From Guyanagaster necrorhizus (lineage: Eukaryota > Basidiomycota > Agaricomycetes > Agaricales > Physalacriaceae): DNA of 64,000 nt. The notes beneath the pieces were generated by a model. The model did no database searches, was not told where the DNA came from, and was given only the letters and a program-made list of their open reading frames with translations. Location: contig NW_025064885.1 of assembly GCF_019112545.1 (NCBI RefSeq), positions 1,215,180 through 1,279,179 of the forward strand, written 5' to 3'. The position numbers and the translations under genes were made by a program. Below are positions 1 to 11,582 of the stretch, piece by piece. How positions within the stretch are numbered: the first letter of the stretch is position 1; the number at the start of each line of letters is the position of its first letter.

Positions 1-493
1 GTATAATGATGAATACTGGACAGAGGAATCATGAAAGATACGATATACTTTGCGCGCATGACGAAGCCATTGTCTGTAAACTCCCGAGTATCGACGAAAT
101 CAAACTAAACGGTGTCAGATGCAGGATAGAAATGGCGAGAGGCGAAGCACCTTGTGGTCGGGCACGACCTCTCGCTTCCATTTTGGACCACTGCAGCACA
201 TTTTCTGTGTTGAATACGCAAATTAAGGGACGACAAGCAGAACAGGATGCTACTGGAGAGCGAGGTCTCGTCTCGAATAATAATACTGGTAGTGTGAAAG
301 CGAACCAGTCGCTTCTCAAGCCTGACAGAGAGCGACGATAACGAGCAACAAAAAGAATGGAGGGACGAGACTGGCGGCGGCACTGGACGAGGTTGGACGA
401 GTGATTGATGGTGAAGGAAAGTGGTTGTCCTCGTCGTTGTCACCCTTCGGTCAAACGTTATTCGGCAAACGCCGAGCCTTTCCCTAGAGCACA
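1..493. other. Upstream region of RBG1, no supported gene
   Basis: Short open frames overlap here on both strands, but none has a recognisable domain, a convincing splice pattern or a clear advantage over the others. The stretch probably contains the RBG1 promoter and 5' leader, and possibly the edge of a neighbour outside the window. Confidence 0.4.
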
Positions 494-2310
494 ATGACTA
501 CCGTTCAGAAAATAAAAGTACGCCGTCTTTTCTATTCACTTTCCCCGACTAACAAGGCATAGGAAGTCGAAGATGAGATGGTATGTTCGACATGATAGAC
601 AAATCATTCTCACCAGCATGTTCGTCTAGGCTAAAAGCGAGTTATAATATTGTACTGGGTCATATTTTCTTCCCTAAAACTCCATTTCAGCCCAGAAAAA
701 CAAGGCCACTAGCTACCATCTTGGGCAGCTAAAGGCAAAACTTGCGAAACTACGGCGAGAACTCATTGCTCCTCCAGGCGGTGGAGGAGGCGGAGGCGGA
801 GGCGTAGGCTTCGATGTGGCACGGTAGTGTCCATTTCCCAGTCACAGTCGTTGCAAACTGACATTGTATGCAGGACGGGTATAGCCTCTGTCGGTTTCGT
901 CGGGTTTCCTTCAGTGGGAAAGGTGTGCATGCTCGGTTGAACCATTACTTTTTAATTAACATCTCTTCTAGTCGACACTGATGTCCAAGCTCACTGGGAC
1001 ACACTCTGAGGTCTCTGCCATTGATTTTACGACGCTGACCACCGTTCCGGGGACTGTCAAGGTACATGGCGCTCCCATTCAAATATTGGATTTGCGTGAG
1101 TGGTCCGACGCACGTACATACGCCCTGACTGAACACAGCGAACCAGCTGGTATTATCGAAGGAGCGAATGATGGACGTGGACGAGGTCGACAAGGTGAGC
1201 TTTGACATATTGACCTCGTGCGACTTGATTTCTACCCTTCTACAGTCATTGCTGGTATGGCTTCCGACGTCAAATCAGATTTTCTGCTAAATACACCATA
1301 CCAGTCGCGCGCACATGCAACCTCATATTTATTGTTCTCGATGTGCTAAAGCCTCTCGGTGATAAGAAGCTCATTGAATCTGAACTGGAAGGATTTGGGA
1401 TCCGATTAAATAAACGACCCCCTGCGATCCTTGTCCGCAAGAAGGAAAAGGGCGGCATTGCGATCACAAACACCGTCCCGCTGACGGATGTCGATCACGA
1501 TGAAATCAAGGCGATACTCAGTGAATACAAAATCAACAATGCTGATATCGCCATCCGAGAACCTGGCGCTACGGCGGATGACTTGGTGGATGTCATTGAA
1601 GGCAACAGGTTCGTAGCACAATCATTGTCTCCTCATGTTTCGGAATTTATATCGACGTTAGAGTCTACATACCTGCTCTATATGTGAGTGCCTTGGTATT
1701 CTCTTACATGGTCGTGGAGGAGTAATTCAGAAATCCAGGTGCTGAACAAGGTGAGCACTGATAACAGCTGTAAAGTCCCTGGTCCTGACACCCCCAAGAT
1801 CGATGCAATATCCATCGAGGAGCTTGACTTATTGTGAGATTGCGATACCTACGAGCCGCCGACTGAGTCCCACGATTCATCCAGGTACAAAATTCCGAAC
1901 TCAGTTCCTATATCGTCTCGAGAATGGATGAATATTGACGAACTTGTCGAGAAAATGTGGGAAACCCTTAACTTGGTTCGAGTATACACCAAACCACGGG
2001 GTCTAGCCCCTGACTATTCTTCGCCTGTCGTACTTCGACGGGGAAAATGTACAGTTGGAGACTTCTGCAATTCAATACACAAAGAGATCGCTAAGCAGAT
2101 GAAATAGTATGCTTCAACCGTTCACCTCTAAAGTCGCTTATGCTGACGTTACTTTCATAGTGCTATCGTGTGGGGTGCCAGTGCTAAGCACTCCCGAGGC
2201 CAGAAAGTAGGGCTGGAGCATGTCCTAGAAGATGAAGACGGTAAGCTGTATCTGCTGATCACGTTGCAATACTCATTTTTTGTGTAGTGGTGCACATATC
2301 AAAAAAATGA
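494..2310 (+). CDS. RBG1: Developmentally regulated GTP-binding protein 1 (DRG1/Rbg1)
   Basis: OBG/DRG-class translational GTPase that associates with ribosomes, in complex with a Dfrp/Tma46 partner in other eukaryotes. The protein starts MTTVQKIK, followed by an 18-nt microexon (563-580, EVEDEM). Then come [20 protein letters not shown], a glycine run, the G1 motif [17 protein letters not shown] (switch I), DLPGIIEGA (G3), NKIDA (G4) and a C-terminal TGS region beginning near VRVYTKPRG. It ends [17 protein letters not shown], matching the invariant family end. About a dozen short GT-AG introns are needed. The acceptor of the third exon is uncertain: 694 keeps frame but gives EM-KNKAT, dropping the ARTQ usually present before KNKAT in the family. 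The identification is secure. Confidence 0.95.
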
Positions 2311-4217
2311 TGGTATCTGTTATCTCCTTGTTCACAGAAATTTGTAGCTCTAGTCAAGTTTATACCTGCCTTACGACGTATGTATGAAGTCGATTGCTTT
2401 GAGGAATCTGATTTGAAACTGTGGACGTCCACGTTCAAAAATTTCAAGCTCGCTCCCGAGCATACCCCATGATCGGTATATGGCTGTGATCCGCTCTTTT
2501 CCCTTCAGTCACGTCCATTCTCTGCTGCACCCTAATGTTGTGTTTAGCTGTCACCCCAAATCTTCAAAAATGTATCCCACCCTCTTCGGATCACCAATTT
2601 TGTTATTCAATCGAGTCTGAACATCGATGCTCTCAGTGCTCAGAGAAATTTTTCGTTTCCGGTGGGGCCGTAGAACAGATGGAAGCAGAGATTGCAAGAC
2701 GGATCCTGAGGGTTGCGCTGGCCAACACTTCTTTACGACTCCATATGCGCCTGCCAGCTTTGGAACGCGAGGCGTTTTCCTTTGCTAAGCCGTTTGACTG
2801 CATCCCAATCGTAGCCCCGAGTGCGTTATCAACGATGCATGCTATCAGCATTTAATTAATGTTCTTCGAAACCTGCTTGCCCCGCATCAGTCGACGTGAT
2901 TACCAGTTCTCTGAATATCCGCAAGACAACACGCTCACGAAGTTCCTACTATATTGTTCAATCCAACAAGTCGCCAAGCCTCTTTCCGGAATTTCCTCAC
3001 CTTTGGATCTATGGTCCGTTTTCCTTCTACCAATTATTGAAAAAGTAAAAGGCGCGTTCACTAAAGCCCTTCGGCCCAATGGTTTCTTCTCTTCTGCGTC
3101 AATATTCGTTACATCCTCTTGCTCTTGGTCGTCGGATTCATCAGCTATGGCCTACTTCCTATTGCATCGATGTCGAGGCCCTTCCGTTGCACAAAATACG
3201 CACCTCTCTGATCTTTCGTCTCTCCCTTTCCCGACAACTGCAAAAGACTTGAAACAATTCTCCCACCGTTTCTGTGTTCTCTGCAATTTTGGGGCGAGGC
3301 AGAGGGATACCATTTAACTTACTCGAGTAACATCCCATCGGCTCTGAGGTTGACCTGACTCGTGATCTTATGGTTGAGATAGCTGTTAATCAATTCTGGG
3401 CTTGTACCGCCAGGTGTGGGTCCCCCTTCAATTGTCCGATTCGAGTATATCAGGGCAGCGCGCTGATCATGTCTGAAGTTGAAGCATCTCCTGTTGGATC
3501 TGTGTGAAATGGATGTATTTGAGGCGTCAAACGTGTTGAGACCAAGGCCAAAAGAGGCCATAGTTGAAAGAAACAACTCCTTCGTGTCCGCCAATTTTGC
3601 CCTTGGGATCCATGATACTTCTATCTGGTAACTTGAAGCTTGAACAGAATGTTTGGTTGCTACATGAATCTGGTCAAGGATACACATTGATAGCGGTTAA
3701 GCGCGTCCACACCAATGATTGAAATGGGTGTACGAATTTGCATCAATACAGGTTTCAAATTTGAATTCAAGGATGAAGATGCACTCCAAAGGTCATAAGT
3801 GATACATAAAGTCCGGTCGAAACACATTCCATGCAACCAAATCGACGCACCGGGGGCCAGGTCCACCTTTACGGCATCAACTCAATTCTAAGCATTTTCA
3901 CACATACGAAGACCCCCAAGATGGGAATTCGTCGAAGGCGTCCGGTCATCAATCGTCATATTGATGACGGTACTGCAATATAGCCAGCGCCTCAGTTCCG
4001 CTAAAAGGAAACTTCCAAGCCTTTGGAGGGAGAAATTCGTTCGCAGCACTAATCTGCACCACGACGAAGGCGACGGGGACGAAAATACAACTTGTAATTA
4101 ATTACCAAGTTCAATGTACAGAAGGACTTGGCAAGACGACTCTAGTAGTGTATGTGTTAGCAAATACTGTGCTGAAAGCAAATATAGAATGCCACCTGCG
4201 AGATACGACGATTACTA
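2311..4217. other. Region without a supported gene; fragmentary open frames
   Basis: Open stretches occur on the + strand at about 2535-2855 and 2859-3317, and on the - strand at about 3319-3687 and 3660-3866. The reading frame giving sensible protein changes between segments and no family is recognised. One + frame near 3100-3180 could encode a hydrophobic helix (RYILLLLVVGFISYGLL). This could be a decayed gene, an unrecognised fast-evolving gene or UTR sequence; the sequence does not decide. Confidence 0.3.
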
Positions 4218-4855
4218 TCATAATGGACGATTTCTAGCCCCTGCATCAATAGTCATAGTTGCCAATTGACCATCAGCATCTTCAATAGTGACATCAATCT
4301 CGTCGAGGGCCGGCTCTGCCTCGTTCCTCACGCCCTCATCCGTCTCTTCATTCGGAACGTCCTCGGCCTCAAGATTCATTACCTCAATGAACCACTTGGT
4401 CCCTTCATCCCATCCAGCAAACTCCGCCTCTGCCAGAGGCGAATGCCCAGCCGCATTTTTTATGTCAATGAGATCAACGCCTGGACCACCTGGAAATTGA
4501 ACGAGCTTCTGAGCGCAGGCAAGATGGGAATTGAGAGCGGCCCAGTGTAGTGGCGTCGACTGCGCCGCGTTTTTTTCGGAGAGCAGCGACGGAGGTATGG
4601 TTGGAAGGAGGTAGTCCAGGAGATCTACGGACGGCTGGGGTAAAGACAAGGTCGGAACAAGGAAAGTGGTGCTTCACCCGCGTGCCCATTCCCGCATATC
4701 ATGTGTAGAACCGTGTTACCATTATCATCTCTGATTCCCGAGAGCGTTTCGACACCGTACTTGTCTGCGAACAGCTGGACGTCTTCAATATCACCATATC
4801 GGCACGAAAGAAGAAGTTCGTCTTTGTCGGCCGCGGTAGGGCTGTTAGAAGTCAT
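4218..4855 (-). CDS. Ankyrin-repeat protein, Yar1-like
   Basis: The two-exon model has an intron at 4625-4677 (GTGAAG...CGTAG) joining GNGHA to DLLDYLLP and giving about 194 residues. The N-terminal segment DELLLSCRYGDIEDVQLFAD begins an ankyrin unit. NGNTVLHMICGNGHA and STPLHWAALNSHLACAQKLV are clear ankyrin helices, and AAGHSPLAEAEFAGWDEGTK is a third. An acidic tail follows. Length, repeat number and acidic tail match yeast Yar1, an ankyrin chaperone that protects Rps3 during 40S assembly. The Yar1 role is inferred from similarity and was not tested. It is transcribed towards the gene-poor region downstream of RBG1. Confidence 0.85.
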
Positions 4856-5399
4856 GGAAGGATATGCAATAGACGGATCCCGATAGTTCGTCGCCGCTGA
4901 TGGTATGCAGTGTCGTCAAGGAGTACCAGCTGAGATTTGAATGTACACTTGTTTGATTGTAAGGATGTATACAGTTTCGGTCCGAGTTGCCAGCGGTACC
5001 TCATTTATCGATTCACCTTAGATTCGCCTACGGAGAGCCCGCTGTATCCTTGAATCGCCAGAGAATCGTCTCTGAAAACAATATTTCGCTTTCTTGGAAA
5101 GCTGGGGTATTCTTAGTGTCCCGTAAGGCCATCGCCGGGTCCATCAGCCTATTTTGAGTATACCACAGGTGCACCATGTGCTAATATCAACCTAGTGAAG
5201 GCATGGCACAAGATGCTCCCTTCTGCCGCTGGGCTTCACTTTTCATCAGGCCATCATCATGTGAGACCATCACTCAAGTATATGTACCGACGCGTGTGAT
5301 ACTTCCATTTCTCCCTGACACGCCTGGCTCTTGGTCTTCCTGCACCCAAGTCTATTTATCCTCTTCACCGGCTCGAGTTTCTCTTGACTGACGAATGCT
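4856..5399. promoter_or_regulatory. Divergent spacer between the Yar1-like and membrane-protein genes
   Basis: This spacer of 544 bp separates two divergently transcribed start codons and presumably contains both promoters. An open frame lies at 5203-5391, but it does not join the downstream gene in frame and is not supported. I see no CACGTG element here, unlike in several other divergent spacers of the window. Confidence 0.4.
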
Positions 5400-7487
5400 A
5401 TGTCTCATACATCTCCTACAACGTTCTTGGTCTGGTCCCTCTGTTCTTTCATTGTGAGCGGGGTTGATTCCTTTCATACAGCTCCACTAACTGTCAACGC
5501 AGCTCTTCTCGTTTTTGCTATATCATCTATGGTCGTTTGACAGATTCAAATGCCTCAAGTCAGCCTGCCTCTATTTCCAAAGACTTCCTCCCTAACAACG
5601 TTAATTTTGACTAGGTGGAATAGTGGTCCTTACTCTGGGGCATTCAAGCGTATTATGACAGTGCGCGTTATGTCTTTCTACCGGAAGTCGACTCACCAAC
5701 CTTCATTAGTACACCTACCTAATGAGTGTACCGTTGATACTCACATTTGCTACTGGATTTACGGTCATCAAATACCAAGAGGGATACATTGTGCATCCCA
5801 CTCATGGAAGTGCGTTTTAAATTCGTTTGTCGCGTCCGAATAGTCTGACGATTGGCGTATGTTATCTCATAGTTATCCCAAAACCGTTCCAGCTATGGAG
5901 CGAACCTGCAAGAAACTCAATCTTCCCACTCATGCTCATGTTCTCAATCGGGTGGTCGTTGGAAATGTGCGTAAACCTTCCTTCAGCCACACACCATCCT
6001 GAAACTATTGCGTTTCGAACAGGGTAACTCACTTAGAGGGTATGTATCTGTATCACCGCCGCAGCTATCTCGAAGACTAATTACGATGATAGAGCTATGC
6101 TTTTGGCTTTTCCTCCTCAACGCGAGGTCGGGTCAACAAGACTGGTTCCACAGTCTTTATTTCAAAACTTGGACCATCGGATCTATTATTGCAGTAACAT
6201 ACATGCCTCTGGTGACTATACTCACAAGAAATGATGGGCTCAGGGTATGTTTTCAATTGTGACACTGGGCAAGCGTATTGATCTCGTGGATCAAGAGTGA
6301 AGCGTATACGTTTTTGTCCGGTGGAATAGGAAGCCTATCGCTGACTATTTGGTTTTCTCCTATCCTGTGCGTCATATATGAAACTATTTCTTCTCTAGGG
6401 ACTGAACCATCGTAGATGGACGTTCAAGTCGTTTCTGAGCACTCTGGTAAGTACTAAAGTCGTCTGCCGTGTAGCCTTGAGCAGACTATCTTTCAGAAGC
6501 AAGAGGGCGTCGACAACTCGACAGTTGTTCGTCTCACGAAATTTCATGAACTTAATGTACGCGGGGAGACTTGTCTCAAAGCAAGAAAATGATACAGTGT
6601 AACAGATGATTCGGGTCCTCTTCCGCTACATGTTTACGGTGCCCCTCGTGATTCTTGGTGCTGATGGCCTGACTCCGCACACCGAGATAAACGAAAATGC
6701 CTTTGCCACAGGTAAGAGGTGTTTCTGTCAATCACTGTCATTATTTACATGTGCACCTCTCACAGACCTTCTGGCACTTTTAGCGGCTTTTGGATGTATT
6801 GTGTCGTCTGGCCTGACTCTCGTTGTAAGCCGTCTTAAGACGCCCATAGTAACTACTAAACTGTGTCTCTCAGATCTTCTTCCCCCGGTCTATCGAAGGC
6901 GAAATCGCCACACGCGAAGCTGCAAAGGAGATCAAACACCAACAAGGCAATAGCAACGAAGATATCTGCCAAAGCCGTTCAAGCTACGCACAATCACTGA
7001 CGTCGCAAAACCACCAGCTCAGTGGGACCTACCTACTTGCTACGTCACCCACAAAACCCAACTTTACTATACCGAACAGAGATTCCGCTCTTTCGGTTGA
7101 AGATGCTCGGAAATCACCTCATTCCCTGGAATCAGCTTCCAACGCATGGGACGAATCGCTCGAGCCTCCGACATCGTTGCCCAAGCTGGGGCCCATGAGA
7201 CCCAATCGGCGAAGAGGATCCAATGTCGAGCTTGGTGGTATCGACTACGGATTGACGGAAGCGAATTTGTCAAAGCACAACATCACGACGTCAAGCTTGA
7301 ATCCCATGGTCCATACTTTCACGTCACCGATCGGTATGTGTTTGTGATTGATGGGCTTGGATCAATGGATTCTGACATATATACAGACATGGTATCTTCT
7401 CCACCAGGACTGGAGATGCGCCAGAACCGAAACTACCTATTTTCAAGGACGGAGTCCCGGTTGACGTTCAATAACCGAAGTAGTTAA
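5400..7487 (+). CDS. Uncharacterised polytopic membrane protein
   Basis: Assembled from about nine exons starting MSHTSPTTFLVWSLCSF at 5400. Conserved-looking segments are FLLYHLWSFDRFKCLKW, VPLILTFATGFTVIKYQEG, ARNSIFPLMLMFSIGWSLEM, THLEELCFWLFLL, IIAVTYMPLVTILTRNDGL, FSPILWTFKSFLSTL, VRLTKFHELN, RYMFTVPLVILGADGL, DLLALLAAFGCIVSSGLTLV and FFPRSIEGEIATREAA. Roughly seven to nine hydrophobic segments are followed by a hydrophilic, serine-rich cytosolic-type tail of about 150 residues ending at 7487. The pattern resembles receptor-like membrane proteins of basidiomycetes, but I cannot assign a family. The start Met is chosen because it splices in frame (GTGAGC...CGCAG) onto the first helix. The last exon (acceptor near 7385) is less certain. 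Confidence 0.75.
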
Positions 7488-10400
7488 GCTGGATTTTGGG
7501 ATAGTGTGTACAGTATGTTACCTTGGATCTATTTGCCGTGTTATCTAATGTACAAGTGATCGAAAATATTCTTCGCAGTCGTAGCAGCATCGATTTTGCA
7601 CAGGACAGTTGGGCCTGGGCTAGCGAGCGAATCGGATGAGTTTTCGGTTCGACTGTGAGGCTTGACACCATTTGCTGAAGAAAATAGATGGCTCCTTTTT
7701 CAGCCGATTGTTGAACCTTAAGTTCTGACCTTCTGCCTACCTCTGGCGGTCTTCCGATTGTCGTATAAAGAACACGACCTCGGGCCGACAGTGTCGTGGC
7801 AGGCAACAATTTGAAACGGCAAGCTACATCTGTTTTCTACGTCCACCATATCCGATATACTATAGGAGAGCCATTCCTTTTATCTAGGTATCAATAAACG
7901 CGATTTCCCCAAGTTTTCGACACGTACCACATGCCATAGTAATCGTTCTGTACTAACCAATGTTGTTCCATGAAAGCGGTGGAACATGTCCATTTCCTTG
8001 CGACGCTGAAAGTAAGCGAGGATTCGTCAGTGTTAGTCATTAACCAAAACAGCTCCCAGTGCCCACGCCTACCTTTACCTCATGCCGAACTTCAAGTCGG
8101 CCTTGAATTTTGTCAATCCAGACAAGACGTGATTGATGCTGTCTCCCTCAGTAAATATTCTCCGATCGCGACTACCATCACGTGGGCCAAAGGCCTCAAG
8201 CCATGCATATCTCCGCATTATCAGTACTCCCGAAGGTCATGCGAAGGTCACGGTCTCGTATCACTGTGTTACATGCTAAGCACTCCAAGTGCCAACCTAT
8301 GTGTCGCTTTACGGTCTAAACAGAAAGAGAAGGCAATGTTGTAATAAGACGAATTTTGACAAGTACAAGGTGTTGGAAATCCTCGGTGTTGCGCAGGGTA
8401 GACTCCAGGCTGGTAAGGCCAGAAAGAATGAACTCCCTTATTCTACAGCTCCTACAGAGCTTGTATTTATACTCTCCAGGATTATATCTAGAATCTACTA
8501 CAACTTTCGCTTTCTCTCGAGCTTACTCATCAGCTCTCGGCATGATGCCGGATTGCCCTTTCTAGAACTTTCCAGCAAAATCCCAACACAAGGCAAATAT
8601 AGTCGATGGCGAGCGGCTCCTAGTACATATGCCGTCTGGGGACTTTGCTTCAAGATGCTATATTTTCGAATTTTTGGTCGCGGCTGTGTGCAGGTATAAG
8701 GTGATCTGGCCGCTCTTGTGCCTGATCTATGGAAACTTGTTTCTCACAGTATTTTGTTGAGCGTGGATAGCTCTTTTCGAGCTCGTAGGAGGCAAGTCAT
8801 ACTTCTGCCAGGCAACATTCGAAATTTAGCTTTCCTGTTCTGATTTAGCTCTCTTATATCACGGAGATACCATCGATGTTGTCGAGCAGCTGAGGTTTGT
8901 CTACTGCTTCATCTGTCTCTTGAAAGTCTAACATCATTGGGTGTGCCGGTGAAAAATGTGGTGTCGTAACAGCATTGCATTCAGAAATACAAGGGGGCCA
9001 CTTCGAAAGGAGTCGTTCCGCAACCCATTCATTCTACTCCGGAGGAGGACTTAAAAGCCATAATGATCACCATCGATATGCTCGTGAAGGCTTGCCGGCC
9101 TAATATCGGTCCCTTGTTCCTTTCGTTCTCGCCTTTAGATGACGCTGGAGTTTCTGTCTCATCCTTCCTTCCGTCATGAAACAAAACTTATGTACTGGGG
9201 ACCGCCATTCCTTTTGAAGATTTAATGTGACTATCTTCCACGATATCATTGTCGATCAAGGTTTTGCCACGAAGATCCGCTGACTGGCATAGGCAGTAGG
9301 CATGCATAACTGTATCTCATCTGCAGCAGCAGCAGGCATCGTCAATCTATCCAGCCCAACCATGACGAGCGCAGGTGGCTTCGGTTCTGTCCTCGTCGAC
9401 GCCCGTTATCAAGACGTTAAGGCACTCCAGAACGCCGATGTCATCGTTGATGCATCGAAACCGTCTTGAATAGCTATCCGACTTCGACCCAAGGGCTGTC
9501 AGCAGGCATTTGTCCACTTCAGAGTGGTCAGCAGCAAGATCCCATTTACCTTTACCTTCTCATTGCGACCAAGAATGTCATGTATTTAGCGATATGTTTA
9601 TTCATGACTTCCTCGATGTCTATGAGAACATCCATGATTTCTGGACATTCTCTTTCTGTTTTCATCCAGGTCATGGACTAGCTTTTCGACTGATATCTGA
9701 TTTTGGCGAGAGAACCAGGCTTTTTAAAACGACATCAAAGCAAACAAGGCCCATTAAACGCCTGAAATTCTCGAAGTCAAACTCTTTGTTTAGGTCCCGT
9801 CGCCTGTCCTGAGACATTATTGAAAGTGTATTGGAATATTTTTTGGGGACGGTCTTTTCCAACCAGCGGGCACCATGTATATTGCTACCTCAAGGAAGTT
9901 GGAACAATGCAGCTTGTCTTATAGTCTTTTCAGTGTCCAATGCTAGTATCCTAGCAACACATCAGGAACGGTACCACATGGTAAAATTTTGTCTGTCGAG
10001 AATCGGATGAGTCGAGCATGTCAAAGCATTGACGGCTTGTATCGATATGCCGATAGGCAATAGTTGTGACCACCATTCTAATTTCTGATACAGCATAATT
10101 TTGTCCAGATAAATGGGATCTATGTTCGAGCGAAAACTCTTCCCGTAAGTCGTAAGCACGATTACAAGACGAGAGGAATACAGCCACATCTCAGTGATTC
10201 GTCGATCGAGTCAGCGACGAGCGTCACTTCTAAGCCCGTCTAAGTGGGATCCTCGACAAGGACGAGCTGTTAATAAACGTCGTATTCATTGTTCTTTGAT
10301 GTATGGTGTTTGCCGTATGCTCTCCTCAATGCATCATTAAACATTGGTTTCCCGCGCGATGTACTAAGTAAAGCGATGAACTTGACTGTATTAATGTTAC

Positions 10401-11582
10401 TGTAATGTCTTCATGAAAGAATTCCCTTCACCTCGGACTTGATCAGGCCGGAGGTAAGTCTTCGCCAAATATTTTCCTGGCGTACTCACTTAAGCCAAGA
10501 CATTCGCTATCAATGACAATAGCCGTAATTTTTCAACATCAGAATCTAGTATAACTGATAATTATCCACCTCACCTTGAGCTTCTATCTGTATCGAAGCA
10601 GAAAGACGGTCGAGTAGACGCCAGAATCGTGCTGGATGATTGATGTCGTCTACCGATTGGACTATGTGAGGACCCATCTAAGTAGGTGTACCTCGTTCTT
10701 CACTTTGATGAGGTGGGGCCGCACACTGGCAGCGATATGAAAGATCTGACCGATTTATATCTACTGCATGCTTTATTGCTGGCCACTCTCCTCATATAGG
10801 AAGAACAGGACATTGCTCTTGTTGACGTCTAGTCCAGCGGAGTATGCTATCGTCTTTTATTCATCTAAGTACAGGATCGGTTGTCAAGTCCTTATAGCAT
10901 GGGCTTGCCCATTTGGTCTGGAACACGATCCCCACCGACACAGCTGCAGATCTGACATTTGTTCTTAACCCCCCTCGTGGTGCAGACTTTACATCCTGCC
11001 AGTGAAGAGCCTGAGGCGGCTACTTTCCGAGGGGCGGTTTCGTCCAGAGACCGTGCCTATCATAACGACATCTTTCTGCGTACAAGTTCCACCGGTTCGT
11101 ATGTGAGAAGTTCAGGCAGTTTATGCATCACCCTATAGTACCCATATCTTGGAAGATGTTGCAGTCGAAATTTCAGACAGTTTGAACCTGAGTTCCCGGG
11201 TCGACACCCTGTTTATGGGCCATGTCCAATTTTCGTGGCTATTCGAAGGATGTACGTCGGCTGAAGACACTTTTATAGCGGCGAAAATTCAGACCATAAT
11301 ACTATCCAATGTTTCCTAACAATACATGTGTATCCGGCAAGTTGAGCACCACCAACGGTGGTCCTAGGCGACTCCTCATTAACTAGAATTTGACATTTTT
11401 ACCGTGCAGTCCAGGCTGGAAGAATTTACTAAGCTAATGACTATGGCTCACTGGCATCTGTGGCTGAGATTGCTGTTTATGGATCAAGGTTCTTTGTTCG
11501 ACGTCATGGTCAAATTATACAGTAACGATGGCAGTCCTTGCCTCTTCTTATCGATCCACCATCATCTCCTTCCATCGTTCAG
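7488..11582. other. Gene-poor stretch with scattered open fragments
   Basis: About 4 kb in which no complete gene can be assembled. Several + strand fragments look like protein (about 7970-8344, 8356-8700, 8990-9180, 9330-9470, 9510-9812) but sit in different frames with stops between them. They include segments such as VDGERLLVHMPSGDF and GFGSVLVDARYQDVKAL. On the - strand about 9951-10189 is open. None carries a recognised domain. Possible explanations are a decayed gene, a fast-evolving gene with many introns, or chance. No terminal repeats or transposase motifs were seen. Confidence 0.3.

Noticed and set aside
6..494. Overlapping open frames of 96-129 codons at the window start
   Set aside because: Three compete on both strands with no conserved segment, signal or splice support.
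8179..8184. CACGTG in the gene-poor stretch
   Set aside because: Not near a supported start codon. The copies at 25670 (UTP12 intron) and 35580 (LOA1 coding) were likewise not counted as promoter elements.
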